Shown piece after piece: positions 10,413 through 23,030 of a DNA stretch of 64,000 nucleotides (position 1 is the stretch's first letter; every line of letters starts with the position of its first letter). Under the pieces are notes generated by a model that saw only the letters and a program-made list of their open reading frames with translations, did no database searches and was not told the origin of the DNA. The stretch comes from Apodemus sylvaticus (Eukaryota; Chordata; Mammalia; Rodentia; Muridae), in the NCBI RefSeq assembly GCF_947179515.1, contig NC_067477.1:117687562-117751561 (forward strand). The letters are read 5' to 3'. The position numbers and the translations under genes were made by a program.

Positions 10413-12079
10413 TCCAGGTGCCAGCCTTCGCCTCTCCCTCTAGGATCTAGAGATGCTAGTAGAGTGGGGACAAGACTTCCTGTCTGTGCCATGGTCCGAA
10501 CTTCTGGGCCATGGAAATCATAAACCTTATTGTTCTGTGCTGGTAAGTATCGGGGTAGTTTGTTGAGGTGTTTGTAATCCCCTCAGTTTAGGGTCATCCT
10601 CTACATATGAACTCAGGTACAAGAAGGTACGATGGCTAGATTATAATTTTCATTGGGTATTCTGCCAGAGAGAAAGCAAATTGAGACCCATATCCAATGA
10701 GCCTGAGCCCACTCGTTTATTCCTACCCATGTATTGAATATTGGGGTCTGCCTCTAACTGGGCAGCCATGTTTGCCTTGGCTGCAACTTGAAGCCCATCT
10801 GAACACCTCGTGTCAGAGCTTCATTTGTTAGTCCTAGGTACTGCTGGGTAAAATTGATTCTTTCTTCCTCAGTCCACCATCATTCCCAGGAAGCTGGAGC
10901 TCAGAGCAACAGTGAGTGTGGCAGGCCAGGCAGCAGATTATTTGCCATAGTCTGAATGCCGGTGTCTTCCCTGCTCACATGCTGAGAGCCCAACGCTCTA
11001 GGTGATAGCTGTCTGGAGATGACTCGATCCCCATTAACTGGACTGATGGAGGACCAAGGGGACTCTTTTACCACATGTGGATGCAGAGAGACAGCCATTT
11101 ACAACCCTGAGGGAAGCCCTCAGCAGAACACAACCAGGCCTGCTCCTAGTCTCAGGCCTTCTGAGCTCTGGAACTGTGAGGAAAGAGTCCCGTCGTCTAG
11201 AAGGTACTTGATCTGGGTTATTTTGCAGAAATAAACCAAGATGGCTTCACAGCATGAGCGTGGTGAGGACAGGCAGGCAGAGCCATCCCAGCCTGGTTCT
11301 TGGGTCCCTGTCATGAGGCTGTAAACCCAACCCATCAGTCTCCATGCTCTCCACATACCCTGCTGTATATTCATATCAGTGTTAAGGGAGACCTATCTCA
11401 TAGCGACTCCTCTCTCCCTCAGCCCAGAGGCTACTAACTAACTCTCTCTTGGGTGGGACTTGGAAAATGTCCCCTCAGATGATGTCATGTCTTCTGGTAC
11501 TATCTATAAACCTTGTGCCCCTTCTATAGCACATACCCTTGTCTTTCCCAAGCTTCATTTGCTCCATGACTTGGCACCCCTGTTACTCCTTCCTCAGTCT
11601 CCTCAGGCTTCCCAGATGTTCAGTACCACAGTGACAGCCAAGTCCACCATATGGCAGCTGGTAATGGTTTTGAGCCGTGCTGACCAACTGACACAGAGTT
11701 CACAGAAATCTTAGAGGCTTGCTCAGTTGAGTGACTCACACCTGCTCTCTGCCGAGAACACTCAGTTCCCAACCACACTGTCCCCCCAGAAATCACAATT
11801 CTAGCTGCAGCCTTCACCTCTGCAATGTCCCCTCAGCCTTCCAAGGGTGTTCCAGGAAACTGGTGCATGCTGGGTCATCTTTCTCCTCTTTCAAGCCAGG
11901 ATTAAAATGCAACTTTGGCTCAAATCCAGGCATATGACTTTAGCTCAAGAAGTATTGGACAGTGACTTTTGAGCTCCCAAATCCTTGACAGTTCTCACCC
12001 CTCCCCCATTGTAAAACCTACAACGCCCCCCCTGCCCCCAACATGATAGAGACTTTGAGTGGTGTAAGGATTAATGAAT
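10413..12079. other. intergenic sequence, no gene seen
   Basis: About 1.7 kb with only short open frames. The segment 10890-11235 ('ctggaactgtgaggaaagag') resembles an old mammalian interspersed repeat, family unassigned. Nothing else recognised. Confidence 0.35.
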
Positions 12080-12205
12080 ACAGTGGTGTTCTACTTTGTT
12101 TAATTTAATGGCTGCATTATGTACTACGAATGGACCCTAATTTGTTTAACTAATCCCCTATTGAGGAACATTAAGGTAATTATTATTGTTATTAGATGAG
12201 CACTG
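12080..12205. repeat. old L1 3'-end fragment
   Basis: 'ggctgcattatgtactacga' followed by 'ctaatttgtttaactaatcc' matches the L1M 3'-end block, diverged. Confidence 0.5.
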
Positions 12206-12774
12206 AACCTTGGAAGTACACTCTTAAATGTCTTCCCTCCAAAGAAAATGAAGAAGCTGTTTCTTACCAAGCTAACCACACCCCTTAGAGGTGAGTGTAC
12301 CCCAACCTGAGACTCACAGGCTCTTTATGAGTTGTCAGGAGCAGGAGTGGTACCCTTAGGAATACCAGGTGGGGAAAGGTTGACAGCAAAGTGAAGGACA
12401 AATGTCCAAAATGGCCACTTATGACAATGTAGCTAAAAATGTATTTTTCTCTGTTATATGTAGTCAGAGACTCATGCCTTCCTAGACATATATGTGGTTC
12501 TATCCTTACTCCTTTTAGGTGCTGAAAATGGTCAACTTTCTGTGAGTGAAGGAAACCAGGACTGGTGTCTACAAGAGCACAACCCTCCTCAGATGAAGAC
12601 CGGCTCCTGGGGCTCCTCACACATAACTTGCCCTGCTTTATACCTTGTGATACTGCTACATAGCTAACGGTGGCCAGCCACTCCTCTGCAAATGAAATAG
12701 GGGAAACTAGCTTAAATGTGTCCATCTTAAAGACAGCCCAGACTCTTTGGGAGACCACAGAAAGACACTCATGG
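12206..12774. other. intergenic sequence with chance ORF
   Basis: A 192-codon minus-strand open frame (12863-12285) crosses this stretch. Its 5' end lies inside a MIR relic, and its translation shows no recognisable domain. Treated as a chance frame. Confidence 0.4.
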
Positions 12775-12980
12775 AAGCTAAAGAAAGCTATCAACAAATA
12801 GTGTTTGCTGTGTGTCACATGCTCTTCTGAATCTTCTACAGGTCCCAACACCGTTAATCGCACAAGCTGAGGAGGTAGGTTCTATCAGCCCCATTTTACA
12901 GGTGGAAAGGCTAAGGCACAGCAGGATTATAAAGCCAGAAAGGACAGGGTGACTAAGGATGTAAACCCAGGTAGTGTAAA
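12775..12980 (-). repeat. MIR SINE relic
   Basis: 'cagccccattttacaggtgg', 'aaggctaaggcacag' and 'taaacccagg' are the antisense MIR core and its tRNA-side end. Confidence 0.8.
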
Positions 12981-13509
12981 AAAAATGGATTTTCTACCAG
13001 TCCTCTGTCTCTCAAGGTAACTTCAGCAGAACTGGAAAAGGGAGAAAAGTCTTCAAGTGGGAGACAAAAGAAATGAAGGCAGTCCTGTGATTGGTTCAGA
13101 GAGACTAATTCCTCCACTTCTGGGGGGAAGACAATATTACTGGGTTACCAGGCCATTGTTTTCTGTGATCAGGGGATGATGGACCATTTGAAGGCTTCTG
13201 AAGACCCTATTGCCCTGTGGCAAATCAAATAGGAGCTGGCCTTTGTGCGCTGCAACCTGAAAAGGCTCTGCTGTTAAGTATTCAGGTGGCCACTATAAGC
13301 TAAGTGCTCACAGAGAAGGAGAAAGAGACAGGAACATGAACCAGGAGCTCCAGGGCCTGGCTGTACAGTAACTTAAAAGGCAAAGGATGCAGTTGGACGA
13401 AATCACCTATGTCATGTATGTACGTACGCATGGACTACACTTCTGACTACTCTCACTTCCATTGGATTTCATGGCTTCGGTGATTTTTCATGTTTCCTAC
13501 TTGCTTCGT
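12981..13509. other. unassigned intergenic sequence
   Basis: No gene or repeat recognised. Confidence 0.35.
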
Positions 13510-13690
13510 TGTCTCGTCAGCGTTAGGAGCCAGGCCACACAGGTACTATTATCCCCATCAGATAAGGAAGCTGAGGCTCAGGGAAACTTGAATGGCCCAG
13601 GGTCATGCAAGGGAGGAAGGGGCTGGGCTGGAGAGCAGAGCCAGAAATAGAACCCATCTTTCCACTCTTAATTTGGAAGTGTAACACGAG
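13510..13690 (-). repeat. MIR SINE relic
   Basis: 'ctattatccccatcagataa', 'gaagctgaggctcaggg' and 'gccagaaatagaacccat' give a good antisense MIR match. Confidence 0.85.
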
Positions 13691-14131
13691 GGCACTAGGT
13701 CCTTTCAGGTTGTGAGAAGGGAGTAGACACAGCTCATCCCGGGTCCATGTTCGATTACGTCACTCGGGTGGATAGCTTGCCTTTATATTCACACATAGAA
13801 AGTGGCAGGGTCACATCGTCAGGGCTAGATGTCTAACATGTGCCTGTACGTTACTGTTACTGACACTATACCAGTGACTTCTCAAGTTGATGTTACAGAA
13901 AACATTGCAGCACTTGTTGGGCTGCAGTGAGGGTTGATGTGTGTGAGAAATAATGGCGAAAGGAAGGTGCCATCTTCCCAAGCCTATATTCTCCTTTCTG
14001 TGGCAATGGTAAGAACATTGATTTTGTTTGCTCCGCACCAGTCACTGTGTCACCTGCATCAAGCACTGTCTCAGCCCAGATCTACAAAGTTAGAAGGTGA
14101 TGAAATGGGCTTCAAATCTGGATATCTAGAA
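13691..14131. other. unassigned intergenic sequence
   Basis: No gene recognised. The segment 14030-14120 may be another MIR remnant. Confidence 0.3.
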
Positions 14132-14317
14132 AGTTCTTATTTGCTGGGCAGTGGTGGCGCACTCCTTTAATCCCAGCACTTGGGAGGTGGAGGCAGGCAG
14201 ATTTCTGAGTTCGAGGCCAGCCTGGTCTACAGAGTGAGTTCCAGGACAGCCAGGGCTACACAGAGAAACCCTGTCTAGAAAAACAAAAAAACAAACAAAT
14301 GAAAAAGAGTTCTTATT
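14132..14317 (+). repeat. B1 SINE, full length, with target-site duplication
   Basis: The young-type body 'gatttctgagttcgaggcc' and 'acacagagaaaccctgtct' is followed by an A-rich tail. The 10-bp duplication AGTTCTTATT lies at 14132-14141 and 14308-14317. Confidence 0.93.
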
Positions 14318-14945
14318 CATTGCGCCACTATCTTAGTTATTAGTTCATGAGCAGAACATATTTCTCTTTTTAGTTCCACGGCACGCCACATTCTCTCCTC
14401 TTGTAAACATATAATCGAATTATAACTAAAATCAATCAAGACAACTAATTTTCAATACACAATGAATATTTTAAGGGGACTTCAAACCTCATAAGACCCC
14501 ATAATCTATTAGGCCATTTTAGCAATTTATAATCATAGCCTATAAAAAATGTTAGGAGTAACAATTTGGCCTCATTATTTCAACCATTAGAGATTTCTTG
14601 CATGATAATTGGCTCATACAGCTATAGTCTAATTTAATTTATTGACAAATACCTAGTATTTATATTTCATGGATATCCTTTTAATTATTAAGTCACTACA
14701 TCTTGGGAAAAAATATAATTTTGTTACAAGGCAAATGTTCTTTATGTTGACATCTCTAATGACATTTTAAAAGTGTATGAGGATAAGATTATCTAGGTTT
14801 CAAAGATGAAATTTGTTGCACTTTGCTAAAGATTTTTTTTCAGAAAAGAAATACTTTACATGCTATTTAGTATTGAGACAGATATAGTATTTAGTATTAG
14901 ACAGATATAGTAATTATCACGGTGATTAAGGATAGAAACTGAGCA
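14318..14945. other. AT-rich unassigned sequence
   Basis: About 600 bp of AT-rich DNA with a local direct repeat ('gacagatatagta' near 14879 and 14900). No gene. Confidence 0.4.
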
Positions 14946-14947
14946 CC

Positions 14948-15110
14948 TGGGGCTGGAGAGATGGCTCAGCGGTTAAGAGCACTGACTGCTCTTCCAGAGG
15001 TCCTGAGTTCAATTCTCAGGATCCACATGGTGGCTCACAACCATTTGTAATGGGATCGATCAGATGCCCCCCTCTTCTGGGTATGTGTGAACACAGATCA
15101 CTTGTATACA

Positions 15111-15153
<43 letters not shown>

Positions 15154-15155
15154 GT
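14948..15155 (+). repeat. B2 SINE with (AAAT)n tail
   Basis: A complete B2: 5' 'ggggctggagagatggctca', box-B-like 'gagttcaattctcag', 'gtggctcacaaccat', then an (AAAT)n microsatellite tail at about 15110-15151. The polymorphism-prone tail marks a fairly young copy. Confidence 0.93.
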
Positions 15156-16581
15156 GAAAGAAGAAACCAAGTGCATACCTGTACACTTTAACTTAGAGTG
15201 TCTAGAATTACTAACCACCTGCATATATAATTAAAAATAACAATATATTTCTAAAATTTATTTTATTATTTTAAAAATAATTTTTTAAAGGTGAGATTAA
15301 AGAAATAAAATCAAATACAAGTTCGTGGTAAGATAGAACTAATCATACAGTTTTGGGGGCACAGAACAAAATCAAAATGAGGGGTTCCTTGCTCAAAATA
15401 ACCAGAGCCTGTAACGGTGGCATCCATCTGCAATCGCAGCACTCTGCCATGACAACTAAGGGGATGTACAAAAAGATCTCGTCTCAATTACATAACTAAA
15501 ACAAATGGAGAAAAATAGAATCTCAATACTACAATGTCAGGAGGACACGGCCTTTCCTAGACACTGGACAAGTCTGTGGAGGCTTCCGAGGCAGGAGGGA
15601 CAGAGAGGACCTGAAATGCCACATGGAAACGCTATGCCATCTGCAGAGGTTACTGGAGAGTGCCAGTCCTTTGTGCTTGGGCTCAGTTTGCCACCTTATT
15701 TTACACTCCATGGAAAATGATCCTAAGGGTAACTTCATCTTGCAAAAAGACGTGCAGGTCCAGCTTCAGAAATCAGATTTTAGGCCCTCAGGAAGGACTC
15801 ACATGCTGAGAGTAGGCGGATGCACCCCCCATCTTCCCTTCTCCTGGTGTTGTGTCAAGTTTAGGAAGACAAATACAGACCATAAGGATGCTGTTTCCTA
15901 GCACAGGTCTGAAACCATAAAGCTAATCTAATTGGGCTTTGCACTACATTGAATTAAACTCTTAATTCTAATTTCTCCAAATAGGGTTACCGAGGGAACA
16001 GGAAGGGAAACTTGGTAACTGAGTTCTACTGGCCAATGGGAGGTGAGAGGGGACAGAAAATTGATTTTGTGCCTGCTGAGGAGCAGGTGAGGCTATTTTG
16101 ATCTGTCGTGCATAAGTCTGTTTCTTTGTAAGGAGACAAAGGCGTTTCTGGTAGAAACTGTGCTTGGAGGGGTAAGCTGTGTGTTTCCTTGGGGATTCTT
16201 TCCATGATCTGTTGATGAGTCGATGTATACTGTCGTTATATACTCCAAGGAGGGGCATCCCAGCCAGACCAGAATCTAGAAAGAAGTGTGCTCTCACTAC
16301 AGTCTACCGTGTGGCCCTCTCTAGGCTGGAAGACAGTTCTTAGAAGTGGCTACAAGTACTTCTGAGGCTAGGGACCACCCAAGGACCTTAGTGACAGATC
16401 CTTGCTCCTTTACATTAGATCTAGATCTATAAATGGGAGGATATCAGTGATATCCGAGTCTGATGAGGGGCCCCAAAAACCTCAATAATAAAGTGCTAAA
16501 GGTGGTCTACAGTGCATGCCAGAAGACACAGCAGGTGTTTTCTGAGTTGAGGGCAGCAGAGGAGCCCAGCCTATCACCAGA

Positions 16582-16584
<3 letters not shown>
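15156..16584. other. intergenic sequence, no gene seen
   Basis: About 1.4 kb without a recognised repeat or gene. Overlapping short open frames around 15505-15901 have no identifiable product. Confidence 0.4.

Positions 16585-16627
<43 letters not shown>
16585..16627 (+). repeat. (CT)n microsatellite
   Basis: An uninterrupted CT dinucleotide run of 43 bases. Confidence 0.97.
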
Positions 16628-16629
<2 letters not shown>

Positions 16630-17162
16630 AGAACAAATGGATCACTAAAATCAGTTATTGAAAACACTCCTCCAATTTTGCCTCAGTATCCCATGTGGGG
16701 ATTTTGAACAAACATTTCTGGCCAGTGAAGACTTGTACCCAAGTCCACCCAGACTCTCATAACCCACCAAGCAGGTCTACACGATCTGGGATCCCTGGTT
16801 GACAGGGGTGAGGAGCCTGGTTTGAACTTGTTTCTAGAACAGGCTAAGTCTTCAAGGCACCAGCTTACCCACAAGCATCAAGGACCTGACTGGTCTGGCC
16901 ATCTCCACTAGCCTCACTGGGTTTGTCCTCTGCATCAGGGACAACAATTAGCTGCATAGCCAGACCAGAAAGTGTTCCAATGGCTCCCCCTGCTGTCCAC
17001 ATGTCCTACTACATGCAGTTACAAAAGGAAGTACTCTCAAATGACCCCTTTTGAAATGATAGTTTTTAAACTATCTTGTTGTCTTTCAGTGTCTCTCGGT
17101 CAGAACTTTGGTATGAAGATGGCTACCTTTGGTTACAAGGGCAGAGCCTCATGAATGAAATT
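16628..17162. other. unassigned intergenic sequence
   Basis: No gene or repeat recognised. Confidence 0.35.
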
Positions 17163-17480
17163 AGGGGCTGAAGAGGTTAGGGAGATGCTCAGTGGGGACG
17201 CTTTCCTGCACAAGCATGAAGAATGTAGGTGCATGTTCCTAGCACCTACGGAGACAGCAGACATGTGTGTCAACTACCCTATAATTCCAGAATTCCTGTA
17301 GCCAGGCAGGGGAGCCCTGTAGCAAGCCAGAAAGCCAGACTAGACAAATTGGTGAGCTCTAGGTTCAAGCGAGAGGTGATGCCTCAGTACAGAAGGTTGA
17401 GAGCAACTAGGGAAGACACTCACGGTCAACCTCTGGCATCTACATGCACACAGGCGTACACGTGAACACTCACGTACACA
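17163..17480 (+). repeat. B4 SINE
   Basis: A tRNA-like head ('ttagggagatgctcagtgg') precedes 'cctataattccagaattcct', a B1-like centre. A B3-like end ('caacctctggcatctacatg') and a CACGTACACAC-type tail follow. Confidence 0.75.
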
Positions 17481-17654
17481 CTGAGGCAGGGCACATGGGG
17501 AGGGTGCCAGACACCAGAGACACCAAAGTTCTTCCCTCCCTCTGTGTGGGAGCACGCCAAGGCACTATCTGTGAGGAAGCACACCACATCTACAGGTGTC
17601 CTGACCTTGGACTTCTCTGCCTTCAGAACTGCAAGAGGCCCCCCTGTTCTCAGT

Positions 17655-17890
17655 CCAACCATTCTGTGGTACGTGTTGAGTATTTCTTCTCTAAAGTACT
17701 TGGCATTAACAGAAGCGTTTCAGCTAAAGATATTTTTGGAATATTTACACAGATTCAAAGAGGCAAGCCACCCCTAATCCAAAATCTTGAAATGTTCTAA
17801 AATGTAAGACTCGTTGGTCTGGACTAACTGGTTTGGGATGTTTTAGAGTCTCACCAAATGGAACCACTCCCAATGCCCCACCTGACACCA
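17655..17890. repeat. ancient mammalian repeat, related to 59780-60185
   Basis: 'gttgagtatttcttctctaa', 'tttttggaatattta' and 'cctaatccaaaatcttgaaa' resemble the same old element as 59780-60185. Probably DNA-transposon-derived; family not assigned. Confidence 0.45.
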
Positions 17891-18289
17891 GGTATTGTAA
17901 TTGCTTCTGAGGGCTGGGAAGTTACTCAATCCAAGACACAGAGAAGAAATTATATGTGCCCATACAGTGCACATAAGTGGCATCAAAGAGGCCAGTTAAG
18001 GTTGTCTTAGCAAAGGGTGGGATGAGTGGCCACAAGAGCTGGGGCTTCACAGACAAGCAGGAGTATCCTAGGCACCAAAGGGTGTGGGCAAGCTAGCCAG
18101 AGAAGCTGCCTGCAGTAGAGCGTGCTGATGACAGCATGGCCCTTGCTGGGACAGGCAAGTATCAGGACTGTAGCTGTGGAGGAATGAACTCAGAGGCAGA
18201 GTAAAGTGTGGGAAGTCAGGAAGTATCAGGACACACCGGACAGATGGCTTGCAGAGTGTGTAGGAAAACAGCTAGTATCTGATGTGGAA
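17891..18289. other. unassigned intergenic sequence
   Basis: No gene or repeat recognised. Confidence 0.35.
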
Positions 18290-18920
18290 ATTTTTAATTT
18301 TGATTTGGGGGTTCTACCCTGCCTTTCACCATTCAGTTCCCAGATAAAAGACATATAACTTTTATTATATATTTATATATTTTTAATATATATATGTACA
18401 TATTTACCCAATGGCATAATACCAAGTGCAGCCCCCAAGACCTCGTTGCCCCAGAGAAGAGAATGTCCCATGTAGACCCAAGTGACATTATGTGACCTTG
18501 CCCCCAAATTATTTCTGATTGGTAAATAAAGATGCCAAAAGCCAAGAGTGGGGCAGAAGAGAGAGGTGGGGGTTTAGGGTTCCTGGGCTTGTGGAGTAGG
18601 AGGAGAGCCACAAGGAGGGGAAGACAGTGATGGAGGAGAGAGAAACCGCCCTAAGTTGGGTGAGTCATGGAGATGTGGCCCCGAGGGCCGGCCAATTGGA
18701 GTTAGGAGTAGCCCAGATGAAACCTAGTAATAACTCAATGTTATTGATAAAAAAAAAAAATAGATTCTAGCAGCATAGTGGGTAGCTATCTGCCCAGCTC
18801 TTGTGCTATTTAAGGCTTGTTGTAAATATAAAGGTTGTGTGTGTCTTTTATCCAGGTCCTAAATAGTCAAAGGCAGAGTAGAAACCCTAGATTAGGATTC
18901 GTTTCTACAACAAGTGAATA
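18290..18920 (+). repeat. candidate degraded LTR
   Basis: 'tctgattggtaaataaagat', a purine-rich stretch and 'gtgtgtcttttatccaggtc' resemble a rodent ERV LTR. An AT-rich tract lies at 18360-18412. No clean TG...CA ends or target duplication found, so this is tentative. Confidence 0.35.
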
Positions 18921-18924
18921 AAAC

Positions 18925-19285
18925 CATAGGGTTTTATTGTTGTGAAGAGACACCATAACTATGAAGAAAGAAAAACAAAGAAAAACCTTTAATTTGGGCT
19001 GGCTTACAGTTTCAGAGGTTCAGTCCATTGTCATCCTGGTAGGAAGCATGGCAGTGTGCAGGCAGACATGGTGCTGGAGGAGCTGAGAGGTCTACATCTT
19101 GATCCGAAGGTAGCAGAAAGAGACTGTGCTACACTGGGTATAGCTTGAGCATATGAAACCTCAAAGCTCACCTCCACAGTTACACACTTCCTCCAACAAG
19201 GCCACACCTCCTAACAGTGCCATTCTCTACGGGCCAAGCATTCAAACACATGAGTCTGTGGGGGCCATACCTATCCAAATCACCG
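18925..19285. repeat. rodent interspersed repeat, family copy 2
   Basis: 'tgttgtgaagagacaccata', 'ctggcttacagtttcagagg', 'gtgcaggcagacatggtgct' and 'cacatgagtctgtgggggcc' make this the most complete of the three copies (others at 4092 and 23603). Confidence 0.7.
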
Positions 19286-20247
19286 CAGCTGAGGAGGCGG
19301 AAGGAACTGTAGAAAGAGCTCCTCTTCTCCAGGAATCCACCCCTCTCATCCTCCCCAGCTGGAGATTGATATCCACCAGGGGATCCTGTTATGGTTGGGA
19401 TCTCAGATCTCTGAGCAGCCAGATACTGAAGGTTTTATTACCAGCCTGTGGTCCTCCAGTCACGTCCTTAAGCTTGTGCCCTTAAATGGGATACTAGTGC
19501 CGCCTTTCTTTGCTTCTTGGCCATCCTCCTCAGCCACACGTGGCCTTCACTATGATCTGTTTGACCACACTTGAAGCCATGGGGCCAGACGATGATGAAC
19601 TGACTGACTATTCCAAGTCTAAGCCCTCATCTTCCTCCAGCTTTGTACTTTATGTTCTTTGTCACTGTGACAGAGACTAACACTGAGCATCTCTGCATCT
19701 TCTGGTGGGGCGTAAATGTTGATTGCCCCTTCCAAATAACGAGGGAGGAAAAGCACAGGCTCTTGAGTTAGACCAATTTGGTTCAAAAACAATTCCATTC
19801 CTTACAAGTGGTGTGATATTGAATGAACCAGTCACATTCTCTTCAATAGAAATTGTTCCAAGTCCATAGGATTATTTTGATTAGGCAATTTTTTAAAAAG
19901 TCAGTGATTGTCCAGGTCTTGCTCCCTGGGCCACCTATGGTCAGCAATGCAACTTCTTACATGTTACCAAGACCTGCTAAGTCACTCAGGACTGAGGCCA
20001 GCAATATTTCAACATGTTATCTCTCATGCATGTCAAAGTTTGAAAAAATGCTGATTAAAGTAATTGTTTCTTCATCCTGGTTGGTTTTTTTTTTTTTTTT
20101 TTTTTACAAGCCTATATTACTTTGGCAATGTGGGGGAAGAACAATGGGTGCCTAGCTGGCCTCTGCTCCAGTTCCTCTGTTGTTTTGTTCACTGCATACA
20201 TAGGCACATGGGTAGTCAGGGTTTGAGATGAGTATATATAAAACTAA
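19286..20247. other. intergenic sequence with poly-T run
   Basis: No gene seen. A 21-T homopolymer lies at 20085-20105, possibly the tail of an unidentified antisense retroposon. Confidence 0.4.
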
Positions 20248-20430
20248 GATTTGGGGTTGTAGGAACGGCTCTGCAGTTAGGAGGGCTTGCTGCTCTTGCA
20301 GAGGACCTGAGTTTGGTTCCCAGCATGCATGTAACTCTACCTCTAAGGGATCCAATTTCATTTCTGGCTTTTGAGGGTATCCCATACAGGTACATAGAAA
20401 AACAAAAACAAATCATTAAAAAAAAAATCT
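20248..20430 (+). repeat. B3-type SINE
   Basis: 'tggggttgtaggaacggct', 'gaggacctgagtttggttcc' and a (CAAAAA)-rich tail indicate a diverged B2/B3-related SINE. Confidence 0.65.
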
Positions 20431-20519
20431 GAGTTCCATACTCACTGTGTACACATAGACTTGACTTCTGTGGAGCAGCCTTCTCCACAAGTCAGAGTAT
20501 AAATATCAAGGGGCTGGTC

Positions 20520-20680
20520 TCTGATCTTTCCACCCATTACGTCATTTTATCCTCAGAGATATCCTACAAAGTTTATACTTCTAGTATAAAAATGAAGAAG
20601 CTTCGGTCAAGAAACTGCCCAAGGGCATGGTCCCCAAGACCCAGGGCTAGGATTCAGACACAAGTGCACCAGCTTCAGGA
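20520..20680 (-). repeat. MIR SINE relic
   Basis: 'aaaaatgaagaagcttcggt', 'aagaaactgcccaagggca' and 'gggctaggattcagacaca' give an antisense MIR. Confidence 0.7.
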
Positions 20681-21307
20681 CCTGCAAGGTCATCTTACCG
20701 CATTCCTTACAAGCTCTCTTGAAGATTAACAAGCCTTACTGAGCACGCTGATCCTCAGGTCCTTGCTGTTCGCCCTCCAGTCTGGGCTGGCTGTCAGATA
20801 TTAGTGTTTCTGCCGTGTGACCTCAAAGTGGTGATTTAGATCAGCTTGTGGGAGGCAGACAGATGAAACTTGTTTTAGAATGTGTGATTAATCTAATTTC
20901 AGAATCTGCTGCATATGGAGCGATTTATTTTCGTTGACTCTGGAAGTTCTTTCCTAACTCAGACATCACTGGGAGAAGCAACTGATGGAGAAGTCAGGGT
21001 CTTTCCTTTGTTTCCTTCCCAGAATGGCCTTCATATCCTGCAGCTTACAGGCCGTGGGAACAGGCCTCCACAACTGCCAGGAAGTAGGTGCCAGGCGCTG
21101 CTCCTAGCATTTGGCCTGACAGGTGAAGCCGACCTCAAATACTGCTGCCATGGATAAGGGACAGTGCCAACTAAGCATTCAGGCAGTTGTTACGTAGCGC
21201 CTGGATGTCTTTGTTACAGAAATGCACTTCAAATCTTCATTCCTGTTTTCAGATTTTGTTTTTCTATTTTAAAATGGAGAAAGTAAGTTTTCAAGAGGTA
21301 ACTTCAG
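20681..21307. other. unassigned intergenic sequence
   Basis: No gene or repeat recognised. Confidence 0.35.
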
Positions 21308-21515
21308 GGACTGGAGGCACGGCTCAGCAGTTAAGGGCAGGGGCTGCTCTTCCAGGGGTGCATGGCTGGTTTCACAGCACACATATGACCACACACCAGC
21401 AGCAGGGGCTCTGACACCTCCTACTGTCCTCTGTGGGGAGCAGGCATGCGAGAGGTGCAGACTTAAATGCAAGCAGGAAACGTGAACACATAAAGAAAAC
21501 TTAAAAATAATTTAA
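21308..21515 (+). repeat. B3 SINE
   Basis: 'ggactggaggcacggctcag', 'cagttaagggcaggggctgc', 'ctgctcttccag' and an A-rich AAAATAATTTAAAAATT tail. Confidence 0.75.
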
Positions 21516-22892
21516 AAATTGCACTGACTTTCCATAACTTTAGATTGACATTATTAAGAAGAAAGTCAACGTGGAAGGAAAGTAGTTTGACAAAAGGTGC
21601 TCTTGTTTTAAGTCTAAGTGTGAGGATATACGCTAAAACATGATGGCAGAGTGGGTATCATAGGTGGTGGAAACAGCAACTTGTACACTTGATATTCTGC
21701 AGTGTCTACCTGCCATGCTCCCCTAACGCTGACCTGATTACTGGAGTAAAGTAGTCCTTCCCAGTAGCACCCGGCGCTCCTTGGTTAGTGGATTTGTTCT
21801 GACTGATTTCACGGTAAAAACATTTTTCTTCAGAGTAAAGCTCTGTGGGGCCACTTGATGTTAGCCTTGCTCTTCAGGTCTATGGAAACACTCCCTGCCT
21901 CGGTCTTTGAGCCCACATTTCTGTTGACCCAAGGAACCTACTCTAACACCCGCCTTAGGCCTCAGGAAAGAAGTTGGGAATCCTTTCCTTCTCGAATACT
22001 GGCAGGTTTCAGAATGGCCTCTGAACATTTTGAAATTGGCTTAGAAGGGCCAGGGCCGAGGCTGATCTAGAGACAGAAAACTCAAGGAGTGATTGAAATT
22101 CCAAAGCAGCAGAGCCAACCTCCAGGCTAAGGTGCACACATACCTGTGAGAAGATAGATATTTGATAAAAGCAGCAGTAGCTCTGAGAAATGAGTGCTTA
22201 GGGCAGGGATGGTGGCACTCGCCTTTCCTCGGAAGCAGAGACCAGACCAGTCCAACAGCCAAAAACAATAATGGAAACCTGTCCAAGGCTCAGAGTCCCC
22301 TGGTCTGGGAACAGTGCTGGCCTGTGTGCACTTTACCACTCACTGGGTGACCTTTCATCTCTTCTTCCCCTCTGCTCCAAGGTGGTAGAAATTTGGGGGG
22401 CATTGAAGATTTTAAAAGCAAAGCAATACCAAGTGTCTGACACAGCAGATTATCAGTCTCTAAGCACAGGTCCTGACAATGTGATGAAGGTGCAGACTGA
22501 AAGACGGAGCGGGCATTGATACATGCCAAGCTGAGGTAAGACCGCAGAACTGAGACCAGCCCATCCCTCTTTAGCTTAGCACGGAACTGGATTACATCAG
22601 CAAGAGCTGTTCGGGATAACTCTAACAAGATGAAAGTATTTCTGCCACAATTTGCATACTACCATTACATGTGTATGGCCTACATATTTGGGATTTTCTA
22701 AGAATTGCTTGAGAAAGGGCTTGTTTTCAGTCAGGCCTTGCAAAGGTTTAGATGTTGACTTCCCAGAGACATAAAGTCAACTAAGTTAGTCAACAGGGAA
22801 GACTTGTCTTTATATTTTTACTCAGTGCTCTTAAAGCTAGATGCTTCTGTCTCTTCTACTTAGTTATATTTGCCCATCTTAAGAGTCACTAG
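21516..22892. other. intergenic sequence, no gene seen
   Basis: About 1.4 kb with no recognised repeat. Overlapping open frames up to 112 codons on both strands near 22041-22628 match no family known to me and are probably chance. Confidence 0.4.
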
Positions 22893-23030
22893 AAATTTTT
22901 TTTAATGGCAGGGTCTCACCATGTAATGCCCTGAAATTTGCAATGTGGACCAAACTGGCCTTGAACTCTGAGATCTGCCTGTCTCTGCTCCCGTGTGAGG
23001 ATTACAGGTATGCACCATCACGGCCATCAC
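22893..23030 (-). repeat. B1 SINE, old
   Basis: 'ggcagggtctcaccatgtaa', 'aactggccttgaactctgag' and 'attacaggtatgcaccatca' give a strongly diverged antisense B1. Confidence 0.75.
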
